Source of the DNA: Pseudoduganella plicata
GTDB lineage: Bacteria; Pseudomonadota; Gammaproteobacteria; Burkholderiales; Burkholderiaceae_D
Direction of reading: 5' to 3'
Assembly (NCBI RefSeq): GCF_004421005.1
Contig: NZ_CP038026.1
Location: 3,906,001-3,970,000 of the forward strand
Length of the DNA stretch: 64,000 bases
In this document: positions 16,350-25,498 of the stretch, piece by piece
Position numbering within the stretch: position 1 is the first letter of the stretch
How the letters are laid out: each line of letters starts with the position of its first letter
Position numbers and translations under genes: made by a program
The notes under the pieces: generated by a model
Databases searched by the model: none
What the model was told of the DNA's origin: nothing
Seen by the model: only the letters and a program-made list of their open reading frames with translations

Positions 16350-17504
16350 ATGTCCCAGCCGCCGCGCCGCATTGCCCACCTCGACATGGATGCGTTCTAC
16401 GCATCGGTCGAATTGCTGCGCTATCCGGAATTGCGCGGCACGCCCGTCGTCATCGGCGGCCGCTCCACGACGCCGCCGTCGGTGCGGGCCGATGGCAGCC
16501 GCGACTATGCCCGCCTGCGCGATTACGCCGGGCGTGGCGTGGTCACGACGTCGACCTACGAGGCGCGCGCGCTGGGCGTGTTCTCGGCCATGGGCATGAT
16601 GAAAGCGGCGGCGCTGGCGCCCGACGCGATCCTGCTGCCGGCCGACTTCGATTCGTACCGCCACTACTCGCGCCTGTTCAAGATGGCCGTGGCCGCCATT
16701 GCGCCGCACATCGAAGACCGCGGTATCGACGAAATCTATATCGACCTGACGGACCACCCGGACGAGACGCGCACGCTGGCCCAGCGTATCAAGGATGCCG
16801 TGCGGGACGCGACCGGCCTGTCGTGCTCGATCGGCGTGGCGCCCAACAAGCTGCTGGCCAAGATCTGCTCGGACCTGGAAAAGCCGGACGGCCTGACGAT
16901 CGTCTCGCTGGACGACGTGCCGTCGCGCATCTGGCCGCTGGCCGTGCGCAAGATCAACGGCATCGGCCCGAAAGCCAACACCAAGCTGATCTCGCTGGGC
17001 ATCGAAACCGTCGGCCAGCTGGCCGCCGCCGACCCGAAGCTGCTACAGGAACACTTCGGCCTGAACACGGCGCAGTGGTTGCGCGACGTGTCGCACGGCC
17101 ACGATACCCGCGCCGTCGAAACGAGCTCCGAGCCCAAGGGCATCAGCCGCGAAACGACATTCGAGCGCGACCTGCATGCCAGGCACGACCGTGCCGCGCT
17201 GTCGGAGATTTTCACGCGGCTGTGCACACGGCTGTCCGAAGACCTGCATCGCAAGCGCTATGCCGGCCGCACCGTGGGCATCAAGCTGCGCTATGCCGAC
17301 TTTCGCACCGTCACGCGCGACGTCACCTTGCCGCAGCCGACGGCCGATGCGGCCACGATCCGGCGCGCGGCCGGAGAATGCCTGCGCCGCGTGCCGCTGG
17401 ATCAGCGCATCCGGTTGCTGGGCGTGCGCGTCAGCGCGCTGACGCCGCTGGACGAGCTGGCGCGCCATCCCGTTGCCCGGCAAGGCGAGCTGTTTCCGTC
17501 ATGA
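16350..17504 (+). CDS. dinB: DNA polymerase IV (translesion, Y-family)
   Basis: A 384-residue Y-family polymerase. The catalytic acidic residues appear in HLDMDAFYASVE (near the start) and DRGIDEIYIDLT (around 128-139). SCSIGVAPNKLLAKICSDLEKPDG is the palm/fingers motif, GIGPKANTKL the helix-hairpin-helix thumb, and the little-finger domain ends the protein. A ~28-residue insertion near 45-75 (TTPPSVRADGSRDYARLRDY) is longer than in E. coli. It performs error-prone bypass synthesis. ATG 16350 lies just after the LexA box; earlier in-frame codons overlap the porin promoter. A C-terminal clamp-binding motif may be the terminal QGELFPS. Confidence 0.95.
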   Translation: MSQPPRRIAHLDMDAFYASVELLRYPELRGTPVVIGGRSTTPPSVRADGSRDYARLRDYAGRGVVTTSTYEARALGVFSAMGMMKAAALAPDAILLPADFDSYRHYSRLFKMAVAAIAPHIEDRGIDEIYIDLTDHPDETRTLAQRIKDAVRDATGLSCSIGVAPNKLLAKICSDLEKPDGLTIVSLDDVPSRIWPLAVRKINGIGPKANTKLISLGIETVGQLAAADPKLLQEHFGLNTAQWLRDVSHGHDTRAVETSSEPKGISRETTFERDLHARHDRAALSEIFTRLCTRLSEDLHRKRYAGRTVGIKLRYADFRTVTRDVTLPQPTADAATIRRAAGECLRRVPLDQRIRLLGVRVSALTPLDELARHPVARQGELFPS

Positions 17505-17644
17505 GACGGCCATTTGGACACAGTATTGTTGCAATTGGGGATCGTTTTTGCGCCACAGCGGTAACAATATCCCGATGGCTGAGCTGTCGGGGCGGGTGTA
17601 AAATGTCGAGCTTTGCAACGAGCTGAACAAGGTAATCAGAGCAT

Positions 17645-18540
17645 ATGTGGTTCAAGAATCTCCAGATCTACCGTCTGCCCGCGCCGTGGGCATTTACTCC
17701 CGAACAACTTGAGGAAGCGCTGCGTCCGCACTCGTTCACCCCGGCCAGCAGCAATGAGTTGATGCGCCAGGGCTGGGACTCGCCACGCGGCAACGGCTCG
17801 CTCGTGCACGTGGTAAACAAGCAGATGCTGATCCTGCTGGGCACCGAGAAAAAACTGCTGCCGTCGACCGTCGTCAACCAGGTCGCCAAGGCCCGCGCGG
17901 CCGAGATGGAAGAACAGCAAGGTTTTGCTCCCGGCAAGAAAGCCATGAAGGAACTGAAGGAACGCGTGCACGACGAGCTGCTGCCGCGCGCCTTCACCAT
18001 CCGCGGCAATATCTGGACGTGGATCGACCCCGTCAACGGCTGGCTCGTGGTGGACGCCGCCAGCCCGGCCAAGGCCGATGAAGTCATCAAGCTGCTGCTC
18101 AAAGCCGTCGACCGCATGCCGCTGGAAAGCCTGCGCGTGCAGCGCTCCCCGGTGGGCGTGATGACGGCCTGGCTGCAGGAAGACGAGGCACCGGCAGGTT
18201 TCACCGTCGACATGGATACGGAACTGCGCGCCACGGGCGAAAGCAAGGCGGCCGTGCGTTACGTGCGCCACACGCTGGAGCCGGAAGAGGTGCGCCGCCA
18301 TATCGCGGCCGGCAAGCAGTGCACCCGCCTGGCCATGACGTGGGACAGCAAGATCTCGTTCGTGCTGACCGAGGCGCTCGCCATCAAGGGGTCAAGCCGC
18401 TGGACGTGCTGAAGGAGAACGAAGCCGTCACCCGCAACGACGACGAGCGTTTCGACGGCGACTTCATGCTGATGACGGGCGAACTGTCGAAGCTGCTGAC
18501 GGATGTCGTCGAGGCCCTCGGCGGCGAAGCGACCGCCTGA
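17645..18540 (+). pseudogene. rdgC: Recombination-associated protein RdgC, frameshifted near the 3' end
   Basis: RdgC is a ring-forming DNA-binding protein that modulates RecA. The N-terminus ([17 protein letters not shown]) and most of the body match the family. At a GGGG run (18388-18391) the frame is lost: as written it ends ...[10 protein letters not shown] and stops at 18412. In the +1 frame the family C-terminus continues ([14 protein letters not shown], then [17 protein letters not shown]) to a stop at 18540. Adding one G restores a ~298-residue protein of normal length. Either the gene is a recent pseudogene or the base was lost in sequencing. It is preceded by AAGGTA. Confidence 0.85.
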
Positions 18541-18602
18541 TCAGCCCGCGCCGGCGCGACGCCGGCGCAATGGACCTGACAGGCGACCTGTCAGGCTGCC
18601 TG

Positions 18603-20141
18603 TTACGCGACTACGCCGAGGATTTGCAGGATCGGCAACGTCTTGTCGCGGAACGCCGTAGCGCGCTTGATCATCTCGCGCGTCTGCTCCTCGTCCGTTT
18701 CGGTCGGCTTGCCATCGACGACGAGCCGGCGCCCCTGCCGCGCCAGCACGGCGTTGGCAAACCTGGCCCATTGTTCCGCATCCTTTTCGCCTTGGGAGCG
18801 GGCCAGCACGAACAGCAACTGTACCGCATCGACCGGTACCGCGCCGCCCGTCGCGGGCGACACCAGCTGCTGCAGCTCCGGCGTGGTCAGCGACAGCGCG
18901 GACAGGTGCGCATTCAGTCGGTCCGTGCGCGGACGGGCCTGGGCGGCGACCTCTTCGCTGCGCAGCACGGCCAGCGAGCCGATGCCCGTCAGGATGTAGA
19001 CCGCCTGCAGCACCTGGTTCTTGTTCAGTTGACGGGTCGCGCCATGCGCGATCAGTTCGTCGACAGTGCGTGGCTGGTGGTCCGCGAGGAAATCCAGGAG
19101 GGGCTCGTACACGCCGGCGTTCAGCTGGATCTCGCCGACCGGCCCGTTGGCCTTCAATGACACGTCGGCACGCGGCGTGGTCAGGGCGACGCGCAGCTCT
19201 CGCAGCAGCTTGTCCTGCAGCACGACGCCCAGCTTGCGCGGGCCGCGCACCCAGTAGTCGCGCCGGAACGTCTGATTGGTGATGAAGTCGCGCACCGTTT
19301 GGGCCAGTTGCACGTCGCCCAGTTCGGCAAGCAGCTTTTGCTGGTCGGCCGACAGGTTGATGGCTTCGATCTGGTCCAGGTAATGGGCCGAGCAGGCAAA
19401 GCCGACCTTGGCCGGTTCCAGCCAGTGCGCCATCTGCGCAAACGTCAGCGGCAGCCAGTCGCGGTTGAAGTATTCATGGGCCACATACGACCGGTTCTGC
19501 CCCTTGAGGCGGTCAAACCGCGTCTTCGCGGCCGGATTGGCCTGCAGATAGCGTGGATTGGTGGCGAACAGCCTGTCCATGAACGCCAGGCTCTGTTCGA
19601 CGCGGCCGAGCGAACCCTGGCCGGGTGCGCCCATCACGGTGGCATATTCCGTCATCAGGTCGCGTACCGGTGCCATGGCCGCCCAGCCCGGCTGGGTGTT
19701 GTAGCTGATGTAGAGCACACCGCCCACTTTGAGCTTGCGGCGGATGAAATCGACGATGATGGCGCGGTTTTCGTCGGAGATCCAGCTGAAGATGCCATGC
19801 AGGCCGATGAAGTCGAACTCCGGCAGGTCCGCGCGGCTGCAGAACTCGGCGAACGACTGATCGTACAGGTGCGCAGTGGCACCGGACGCGCCCACCAGCT
19901 CCTGGGCGAACGCCGCCTGGGACGGGTTGAAATCCGTGCCGTACCAGGTCGTGTCGGCCGCGGCCGCGTGCATATTGACGCTCATGCCCTGCCCGAAGCC
20001 CAGCTCGCAGGCCGTGCCAATCTCGGGTGGGACGATACCCGCCATCAGGAGCGCCAGGCGCATCCTGTGCGGATTCAGTTCGGCATACGTGCCGTAGGTA
20101 TAGCCGATATCGGCAACATAGCCAGCGGACCAGTCGGGCAT
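18603..20141 (-). CDS. Class I SAM-dependent methyltransferase with regulatory domain
   Basis: A 512-residue protein. Residues ~30-190 form a Rossmann methyltransferase core: ACELGFGQGMSVNMHAAAA (motif I), WYGTDFNP (acidic loop), FDFIGLHGIFSWI and LKVGGVLYISYNTQPGW. Residues ~210-300 fit the 'methyltransferase regulatory domain' family (PF10119), and the last ~200 residues are a winged-helix-like extension. The substrate is unknown; relatives occur near surface-polysaccharide or protein-modification genes. ATG 20141 has a strong GAGGAG site; a start 15 bp upstream is less good. The small asparaginase gene lies 18 bp upstream, probably in one operon. Confidence 0.88.
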   Translation of the reverse strand: MPDWSAGYVADIGYTYGTYAELNPHRMRLALLMAGIVPPEIGTACELGFGQGMSVNMHAAAADTTWYGTDFNPSQAAFAQELVGASGATAHLYDQSFAEFCSRADLPEFDFIGLHGIFSWISDENRAIIVDFIRRKLKVGGVLYISYNTQPGWAAMAPVRDLMTEYATVMGAPGQGSLGRVEQSLAFMDRLFATNPRYLQANPAAKTRFDRLKGQNRSYVAHEYFNRDWLPLTFAQMAHWLEPAKVGFACSAHYLDQIEAINLSADQQKLLAELGDVQLAQTVRDFITNQTFRRDYWVRGPRKLGVVLQDKLLRELRVALTTPRADVSLKANGPVGEIQLNAGVYEPLLDFLADHQPRTVDELIAHGATRQLNKNQVLQAVYILTGIGSLAVLRSEEVAAQARPRTDRLNAHLSALSLTTPELQQLVSPATGGAVPVDAVQLLFVLARSQGEKDAEQWARFANAVLARQGRRLVVDGKPTETDEEQTREMIKRATAFRDKTLPILQILGVVA

Positions 20142-20159
20142 TACAACTCCTCTCAAGAA

Positions 20160-20645
20160 TTACATCGTTTGAAATACTCCGGCAGCGCGGTTTTTCTGCA
20201 CGTTGTTCCAGGCGAACACGGTGCCGTTCATGGCAACGTAGACGCCTGCGGGCAATGCCTGCGCGACACCGCAGGCAAACCCCAGATTGAAGAAGGCATC
20301 GGAATGATCGATTTCATACGGAATCATCGCGCCGGTCAGGACGATCGTCTTGTCGAGCCCGGCCGGGCCCAGCACGGCAGCCGTTTCCGGCATCGTGTCG
20401 GTGCCGTGCACGATGACGACGGCGCGCTCGGGCGCCCCCTGGCACGACGCCAGCACGCGGGCGCGGTCGGCGTCCTGCATGTCGAGCGAATCGAGCAGCG
20501 GCAGTTGTTCGAGTTGCACCCCGACCGTGAGGCGGGCACGGGCGATGGCGGCGGGCAGGTGGCTGTCCGCGAAGCCCAGAGTGCCGTTCAGTTCGTTGTA
20601 GTGCTTGTCGAAGGTGCCGCCGGTGGCGATGATGCGCAGGGTCAT
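20160..20645 (-). CDS. Single-domain asparaginase-like protein
   Basis: A 161-residue protein equal to only the N-terminal domain of type I/II L-asparaginases. It has the nucleophile loop IIATGGTFDKHYNE, the second catalytic motif VIVHGTDTMPETA and VLTGAMIP, but no C-terminal domain. Short versions occur in betaproteobacteria, so this is probably a natural form and not a truncation. The full enzymes build the active site between two subunits, so a homo-oligomer could still hydrolyse asparagine or a similar amide; activity is unproven. It lies immediately upstream of the methyltransferase gene. Confidence 0.8.
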   Translation of the reverse strand: MTLRIIATGGTFDKHYNELNGTLGFADSHLPAAIARARLTVGVQLEQLPLLDSLDMQDADRARVLASCQGAPERAVVIVHGTDTMPETAAVLGPAGLDKTIVLTGAMIPYEIDHSDAFFNLGFACGVAQALPAGVYVAMNGTVFAWNNVQKNRAAGVFQTM

Positions 20646-20845
20646 GGTAATACCGATAATAAGTTGCAGAAATGCTCAATCATAGCCTGCGTTGTGCGCT
20701 GCAAACCACTAAAAAGTTTGTCTGCGCTCATCTGGCAACTTGAGACGTCGTTGAGTACACTAGTAGGCTGTTGCAGCGAGGCCGGCGTTGCAGCGTGGCT
20801 GTCGCGATCCTGGCCTTGTTCACAGTTTTCTCTCGGCAACGACCC

Positions 20846-21598
20846 ATGAAAGCGCTTGCTCCCGGCACCGTCATTTTTCACCGTCATCGCGGCTACGGCG
20901 TGATCACGGCCGTCAACCTGCTGACCGGCTGGATTGCCGCCCGGTTCGGCAGTGAAGCGCGCACGCTCGACCTGAACCTGTCTACGGACGAAGTGCAATA
21001 CGCGGACGGCGAAGCGATCCTGTTCCGCCGCGCCCCGCCCGACCGCATGCCGCACGCGCGCCTGATGGCGATGGTGCGCGCGCTGCACGAAGCGGGCTAC
21101 CAGAAACTGTATCTGTATTCGTGGCCGAAACCGTCCGGTCTGCACTGGCGCTGGCACCTGTTTACGGGCACGCGCGACTGGATGCAGCGCTCGTGGCGCG
21201 AAGGGTGGTACGGCTCGGGCGCCGACTACAACGTCAATCCCGTGATGGGGTGGGGCGACAACCCGGGGGCCACCACGGAAGAGCTCGTCCACGCGCTGGC
21301 GAAGTTCGATCCGCAGGGGCTGGCACAGGCGCTGGGCCGCGACGAGGATCACACCGCGTGGTTTGCGCAGGTGTGCGATGCGTTACTGCCGGGATATATG
21401 TACAGCCTGGACATGCAGCGTCGCAACGGCGGCCCGCTGATCGAGATGCCGCCCGTCCCCGTGATTCCCGTGCGTGCGGGCCTGCCGCCTTACCCGGGGC
21501 CGGAAATCGGCTGGCCGCCCGGCTGGGCCGGGTTGTGGACGAAGGTGCATGTGCTGCCTGCGCCACGCATCAACCTGACGGGGATCCCGGAAGCGTGA
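20846..21598 (+). CDS. Conserved hypothetical protein
   Basis: A 250-residue soluble protein of no family I can name. The first ~65 residues (LAPGTVIFHRHRGYGVITAV, then YADGEAILFRRAP) resemble an SH3-like/CarD-type beta module. The middle is rich in aromatics (YLYSWPKPSGLHWRWHLFTG, then SWREGWYGSGADYNVNPVMG), and the end is proline-rich. It has no signal peptide or membrane segment. ATG 20846 is the first start that gives a compact domain; codons upstream to 20771 are not protein-like. It is transcribed divergently from the asparaginase gene, with ~200 bp between. Confidence 0.65.
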   Translation: MKALAPGTVIFHRHRGYGVITAVNLLTGWIAARFGSEARTLDLNLSTDEVQYADGEAILFRRAPPDRMPHARLMAMVRALHEAGYQKLYLYSWPKPSGLHWRWHLFTGTRDWMQRSWREGWYGSGADYNVNPVMGWGDNPGATTEELVHALAKFDPQGLAQALGRDEDHTAWFAQVCDALLPGYMYSLDMQRRNGGPLIEMPPVPVIPVRAGLPPYPGPEIGWPPGWAGLWTKVHVLPAPRINLTGIPEA

Positions 21599-21614
21599 CG
21601 TCCTGACATGCGCT

Positions 21615-22619
21615 TCAGTCGGCGGCCCTGATGTGCTGCCGATAGTCCGGGTTCAGGATCGTCTTGCAGTGCCCGGCGGCGAAGTCCAGCAAGTTCCGGA
21701 ACGCATGCTCGAAATACAGCTCATAGCTGTCCTTCTCGACGTAGCCCAGGTGCGGCGTGGCCAGCACCTGTGGCATGCGCAGCAGGGGCGAGTCCTCCGG
21801 CAGCGGCTCGTCAACGAACACGTCGAGCGCCGCGGCGCCGGGGCGACCGTCCCGCAGCGCGCGCTCAAGCGCGCCGTCTTCGACCAGCTCGGCCCGGCTG
21901 GTATTGACGAATAACGCCTCCGGTTTCATCCGCGCCAGGTCGGCCGCCGTGACGATGCCGCGCGTGCCATCCGCCAGGCGCAGGTGCAGTGTCAGCACGT
22001 CGGACGTTTCGAACAGCGCCTCGCGCGACGGCGCCGCGCGATAACCGTCCGCTACGGCGGCGGCCCGGCTGGCTTCGCTACCCCAGACCTGCACGTCCAT
22101 GCCGAAAGCGCGGCCGTAACCCGCCAGCAGCTTGCCGATCTTGCCGTAGCTCCAGATGCCCAATGTCCGGCCCCGCAGCACGGTGCCCAATGTGTTGAAG
22201 GGCTGGCTGGTCGAGACGGTCTGCCACAGGCCCGCCTTCAGGTTGGCCGCATACGGCACGATCTTGCGCGACGCCGCCATGATCAGCGCCCATGCCAGTT
22301 CCGCCGGTGCCGTCGGCGAACCCGCCCCCTCGGCAATCGCAATGCCCAGCTCTGTGGCGGCCGTCACGTCGATATGGCCGCTGACCTTGCCCGTCTGCGA
22401 GATCAGTTTGAGGTTGGGCAACCTCGACAACAATGCGCGGTTGAAATGTGTGCGTTCGCGGATCAGGATGAGGGCATCGAACGGCGTCAGGCGGGCCACC
22501 AGCTGGCCGGTCCCGCGCACGGAATTGTTGAACACTTTGACATCGTGGTCGTCCATCAGGCTGAAGCAGTCCAGTTCGCGGACGGCGTCCTGGTAGTCGT
22601 CAAGAATGGCTATTTTCAT
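21615..22619 (-). CDS. D-2-hydroxyacid dehydrogenase family protein
   Basis: A 334-residue NAD(P)-dependent oxidoreductase. The NAD-binding loop is GRTLGIWSYGKIGKLLAGYG (~160-180). The catalytic triad residues are Arg in HLRLADGTRG, Glu in VDEPLPEDSPL and His in LATPHLGYVEKDSYE. These enzymes interconvert 2-keto acids and D-2-hydroxy acids. The substrate cannot be specified. It is convergent with the hypothetical gene upstream (16-bp gap) and monocistronic. Confidence 0.9.
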   Translation of the reverse strand: MKIAILDDYQDAVRELDCFSLMDDHDVKVFNNSVRGTGQLVARLTPFDALILIRERTHFNRALLSRLPNLKLISQTGKVSGHIDVTAATELGIAIAEGAGSPTAPAELAWALIMAASRKIVPYAANLKAGLWQTVSTSQPFNTLGTVLRGRTLGIWSYGKIGKLLAGYGRAFGMDVQVWGSEASRAAAVADGYRAAPSREALFETSDVLTLHLRLADGTRGIVTAADLARMKPEALFVNTSRAELVEDGALERALRDGRPGAAALDVFVDEPLPEDSPLLRMPQVLATPHLGYVEKDSYELYFEHAFRNLLDFAAGHCKTILNPDYRQHIRAAD

Positions 22620-23064
22620 GAAAGTTAGGCGAAGTTCTGAATCGGTTGGTAGGGAAATAACAGGATCGTGAATATCTCGAATAGCCTACTACATCAGTCA
22701 ACAATTTTTCCTACATTTTTGTCTGAAAGGCTCGGGCGCAGGTGTACAATCGGCCCAATCGCGGAAGTAGACAGATGAGCACGTCGAGTCCCGCAGCGCG
22801 TTTCGGCAACGTGCCCGGTCGGAGGCACGGCCTAGGTAGATGCCGGATCGACAGCGCGCGCGGCCCTGCCGATGGTGCCCGTCGCTGCCGCGATTTGGCT
22901 TTACCTCCCGCCTACCCCAACGGGAGCGCGCCCTCGAGCAATCGGGCGCACCGACAGAACCGCCGTACATCGCCGAAGCATTCAGAATGCCTTTCCGAGC
23001 GCAAGCCACGAGCTGACGACGATCCTGCCGAGGACAGAATTCTTAATTGGCATTGGAGGTTTTT
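22620..23064 (+). other. Long leader region of pckG
   Basis: 445 bp without a convincing gene, between the divergent dehydrogenase and pckG. A TACAAT at 22745-22750 could be a -10, which would give a ~310-base untranslated leader. An Arg-rich frame from ATG 22774 runs into the pckG start but has no protein-like character. No riboswitch class was recognised. Confidence 0.4.
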
Positions 23065-24930
23065 ATGAATCAGCCCCTTATGGGAGGCGTTGCAACAGTG
23101 AACGCACCAGCTTACATCAAACAGCAAAAGCTGATCAATTGGGTGGCCGAGGTCGCCGCGTTGACCAAGCCCGAGCGCATCTACTGGTGCGACGGTTCGC
23201 AGGAAGAATACGACCGCCTGTGCGCCGAGATGGTTGCCGCCGGCACCATGAAAAAGCTGAACGAAGCCAAGCGCCCGAATTCCTATCTGGCGTGCTCCGA
23301 TCCGTCGGACGTCGCTCGCGTCGAAGACCGTACCTTCATCTGCTCGGCCACGAAGGAGCAGGCCGGCCCGACCAACAACTGGACCGACCCGACCGAAATG
23401 CGCGGCACCCTGAACGGCCTGTTCGACGGCTGCATGACGGGCCGCACGATGTACGTCGTGCCGTTCTCGATGGGCCCGCTGGGTTCGCCGATCGCCCACA
23501 TCGGCGTGGAACTGTCCGACTCGCCGTACGTGGCCGTCAACATGCGCATCATGACGCGCATGGGCAAGGCCGTCTATGACGTGCTGGGCGAGGATGGCGA
23601 ATTCGTCCCATGCGTGCACTCCGTCGGCGCGCCCCTGGCAGCCGGCCAGCAGGACGTGCCATGGCCATGCAACAGCACGAAATACATCGTGCACTTCCCG
23701 GAAACGCGCGAAATCTGGTCGTACGGCTCCGGCTACGGCGGCAACGCGTTGCTGGGCAAGAAATGCTTCGCGCTGCGCATCGCCTCGAACATGGGCTTCC
23801 AGGAAGCACAGCAGGGCGGCGCGGGCTGGCTGGCCGAGCACATGCTGATCCTGGGCGTCGAGTCGCCAGAGGGCAAGAAGCACTACATCGCGGCGGCATT
23901 CCCGTCCGCCTGCGGCAAGACCAACTTCGCCATGCTGATCCCGCCTGCGTCGTTCAAGGGCTGGAAGATCACGACGATCGGCGACGATATCGCCTGGATC
24001 AAGCCGGGCGCGGATGGCCGCCTGTATGCGATCAATCCGGAAGCAGGCTACTTCGGCGTAGCCCCGGGCACGAACGAAAAAACCAACTTCAACTGCATGG
24101 CCTCGCTGAAGGAAAACACCATCTTCACCAACGTCGCGCTGACCGACGATGGCGACGTGTGGTGGGAAGGCATGACGAAGGAAGCGCCTGCGCACCTGAT
24201 CGACTGGCAGGGCAAGGACTGGACGCCGGCCTCCGGCACGAAGGCGGCGCACCCGAACGCGCGCTTCACCGTGTCCGCCGTGCAGAATCCGGTCATCGAT
24301 GCCGCCTGGGACGATCCGGCCGGTGTGCCGATCTCGGCCTTCATCTTCGGCGGCCGCCGCTCGACGACGGTACCGCTGGTGACGGAAGCGCGCGACTGGG
24401 TCGAAGGCGTCTACATGGCCGCCACGATGGGCTCGGAAACGACTGCCGCCGCCGCGGGGCAGATGGGTGTCGTGCGCCGCGATCCGTTCGCCATGCTGCC
24501 GTTCATCGGCTACAACATGAGCGACTACTTCCAGCACTGGCTGGACCTCGGCAAGAACGTCGCCGCGAAAAACCCGGCAGCGCTGCCGAAGATCTTCTGC
24601 GTCAACTGGTTCCGCACCGACGAGCATGGCCACTTCGTCTGGCCAGGTTTTGGCGACAATATGCGCGTGCTGAAGTGGATGCTGGAACGCATCGAGGGCG
24701 AAGCAGGCGGCATCGAGACGCTGTTCGGCACGACGCCGCGCTACGGCGACCTGCACTGGGACGGCATCCCGTTCTCGCCGGAAGAGTTCGAGACGATCAC
24801 GTCGATCGACAAGGACGCCTGGCGCGAAGAACTGAAGCTGCATGCGGAACTGTTCGACAAGCTGGCCTTCCGCCTGCCGAAAGAACTGACCGACAACAAG
24901 GCGAAGCTGGAAGCGCGCCTGGCGGTTTAA
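23065..24930 (+). CDS. pckG: Phosphoenolpyruvate carboxykinase (GTP)
   Basis: A 621-residue GTP-type PEPCK, which converts oxaloacetate and GTP to PEP, CO2 and GDP at the entry of gluconeogenesis. Motifs include the kinase-1a P-loop [15 protein letters not shown], the substrate loop VEDRTFICS, the metal/GTP regions [17 protein letters not shown] and the lid segment ETTAAAAGQ. The length is standard for the GTP class and unlike ATP-type PckA. ATG 23065 has a strong GGAGG; an in-frame start at 23047 lies upstream of that site. A clear terminator follows. Confidence 0.96.
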   Translation: MNQPLMGGVATVNAPAYIKQQKLINWVAEVAALTKPERIYWCDGSQEEYDRLCAEMVAAGTMKKLNEAKRPNSYLACSDPSDVARVEDRTFICSATKEQAGPTNNWTDPTEMRGTLNGLFDGCMTGRTMYVVPFSMGPLGSPIAHIGVELSDSPYVAVNMRIMTRMGKAVYDVLGEDGEFVPCVHSVGAPLAAGQQDVPWPCNSTKYIVHFPETREIWSYGSGYGGNALLGKKCFALRIASNMGFQEAQQGGAGWLAEHMLILGVESPEGKKHYIAAAFPSACGKTNFAMLIPPASFKGWKITTIGDDIAWIKPGADGRLYAINPEAGYFGVAPGTNEKTNFNCMASLKENTIFTNVALTDDGDVWWEGMTKEAPAHLIDWQGKDWTPASGTKAAHPNARFTVSAVQNPVIDAAWDDPAGVPISAFIFGGRRSTTVPLVTEARDWVEGVYMAATMGSETTAAAAGQMGVVRRDPFAMLPFIGYNMSDYFQHWLDLGKNVAAKNPAALPKIFCVNWFRTDEHGHFVWPGFGDNMRVLKWMLERIEGEAGGIETLFGTTPRYGDLHWDGIPFSPEEFETITSIDKDAWREELKLHAELFDKLAFRLPKELTDNKAKLEARLAV

Positions 24931-24950
24931 GCGGCGGGTATTGCTACCGG

Positions 24951-24977
24951 AAAGCGCACCTTCGGGTGCGCTTTTTT
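24951..24977 (+). terminator. Rho-independent terminator of pckG
   Basis: AAAGCGCACC-TTC-GGGTGCGCTTTTTT: a 10-bp stem with a T-run starting 21 bp after the stop codon. Confidence 0.92.
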
Positions 24978-24991
24978 GTTATCCAAGAACC

Positions 24992-25034
24992 GGTGCCAGG
25001 CTCCTGTTTTGCTTCAAAACAGGAGCCTGTCACC
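24992..25034. repeat. Dispersed palindromic repeat (family A, copy 3)
   Basis: GGTGCCAGGCTCCTGTTTT and AAAACAGGAGCCTGTCACC form 19-bp arms (one mismatch) around GCTTC. It differs from copies 1 and 2 in the outer half but keeps the CAGGCTCC/GGAGCCTG core. It ends 4 bp before the next start codon, so it may block or shape translation initiation of the VOC gene. Confidence 0.8.
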
Positions 25035-25038
25035 AATT

Positions 25039-25425
25039 ATGATGATCACGATGCCCCAACCGCAGCTATCCCCCGCCATCCCCATCCTGCGCACGTTCGA
25101 CGCAACCCGGGCGCACGAGTTCTACATCGATTTCCTCGGTTTTACGATCGACTGGGAGCACCGCTTCGCGCCCGGCATGCCGCTGTACCTGCAGATCAGC
25201 CGCGACGGCCTGACCCTGCACCTGTCGGAGCACCACGGCGACGGCACCCCTGGCACAACGGTGTTCGTGCCGGTGGAAGGTATCCGCGCATGGCAGCAGG
25301 AGCTGATCGCGAAGGGATACGGCTATGCGCGGCCGGAGGTGGTCGACGTGCCGTGGGGCCGGCAGATGGAGATTGCCGACCCGTTCGGCAACCGGTTGCG
25401 GTTTTGCGAGTTGAGCGACGACTGA
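25039..25425 (+). CDS. Glyoxalase/bleomycin-resistance (VOC) superfamily protein
   Basis: A 128-residue protein of two VOC beta-alpha-beta-beta-beta modules: PILRTFDATRAHEFYIDFLG, LYLQISRDGLTLHLSEHHGD and MEIADPFGNRLRFCE. The bleomycin-resistance-like subgroup often lacks enzymatic activity. The start is uncertain: ATG 25039, 25042 and 25051 are all in frame with no strong ribosome site, partly because the family A palindrome abuts the start. Confidence 0.85.
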   Translation: MMITMPQPQLSPAIPILRTFDATRAHEFYIDFLGFTIDWEHRFAPGMPLYLQISRDGLTLHLSEHHGDGTPGTTVFVPVEGIRAWQQELIAKGYGYARPEVVDVPWGRQMEIADPFGNRLRFCELSDD

Positions 25426-25498
25426 TGCTGTAAAAACGTCATCGCGGCGTCACATTGACCCGGAATAATCGCGCCATTCGCCACTTCCGATCACTTCA

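Noticed and set aside
20160..20645. Asparaginase as a truncated pseudogene
   Set aside because: Both catalytic motifs are intact, the start and stop are clean, and downstream sequence contains no remnant of the second domain.
22774..23068. Possible upstream reading frame overlapping the pckG start
   Set aside because: Very Arg/Pro-rich, no family, and it would run through the pckG ribosome site; more likely untranslated leader.
22912..24843. 643-codon open frame antisense to pckG
   Set aside because: Composition typical of an antisense shadow of a strongly biased gene; pckG is certain.
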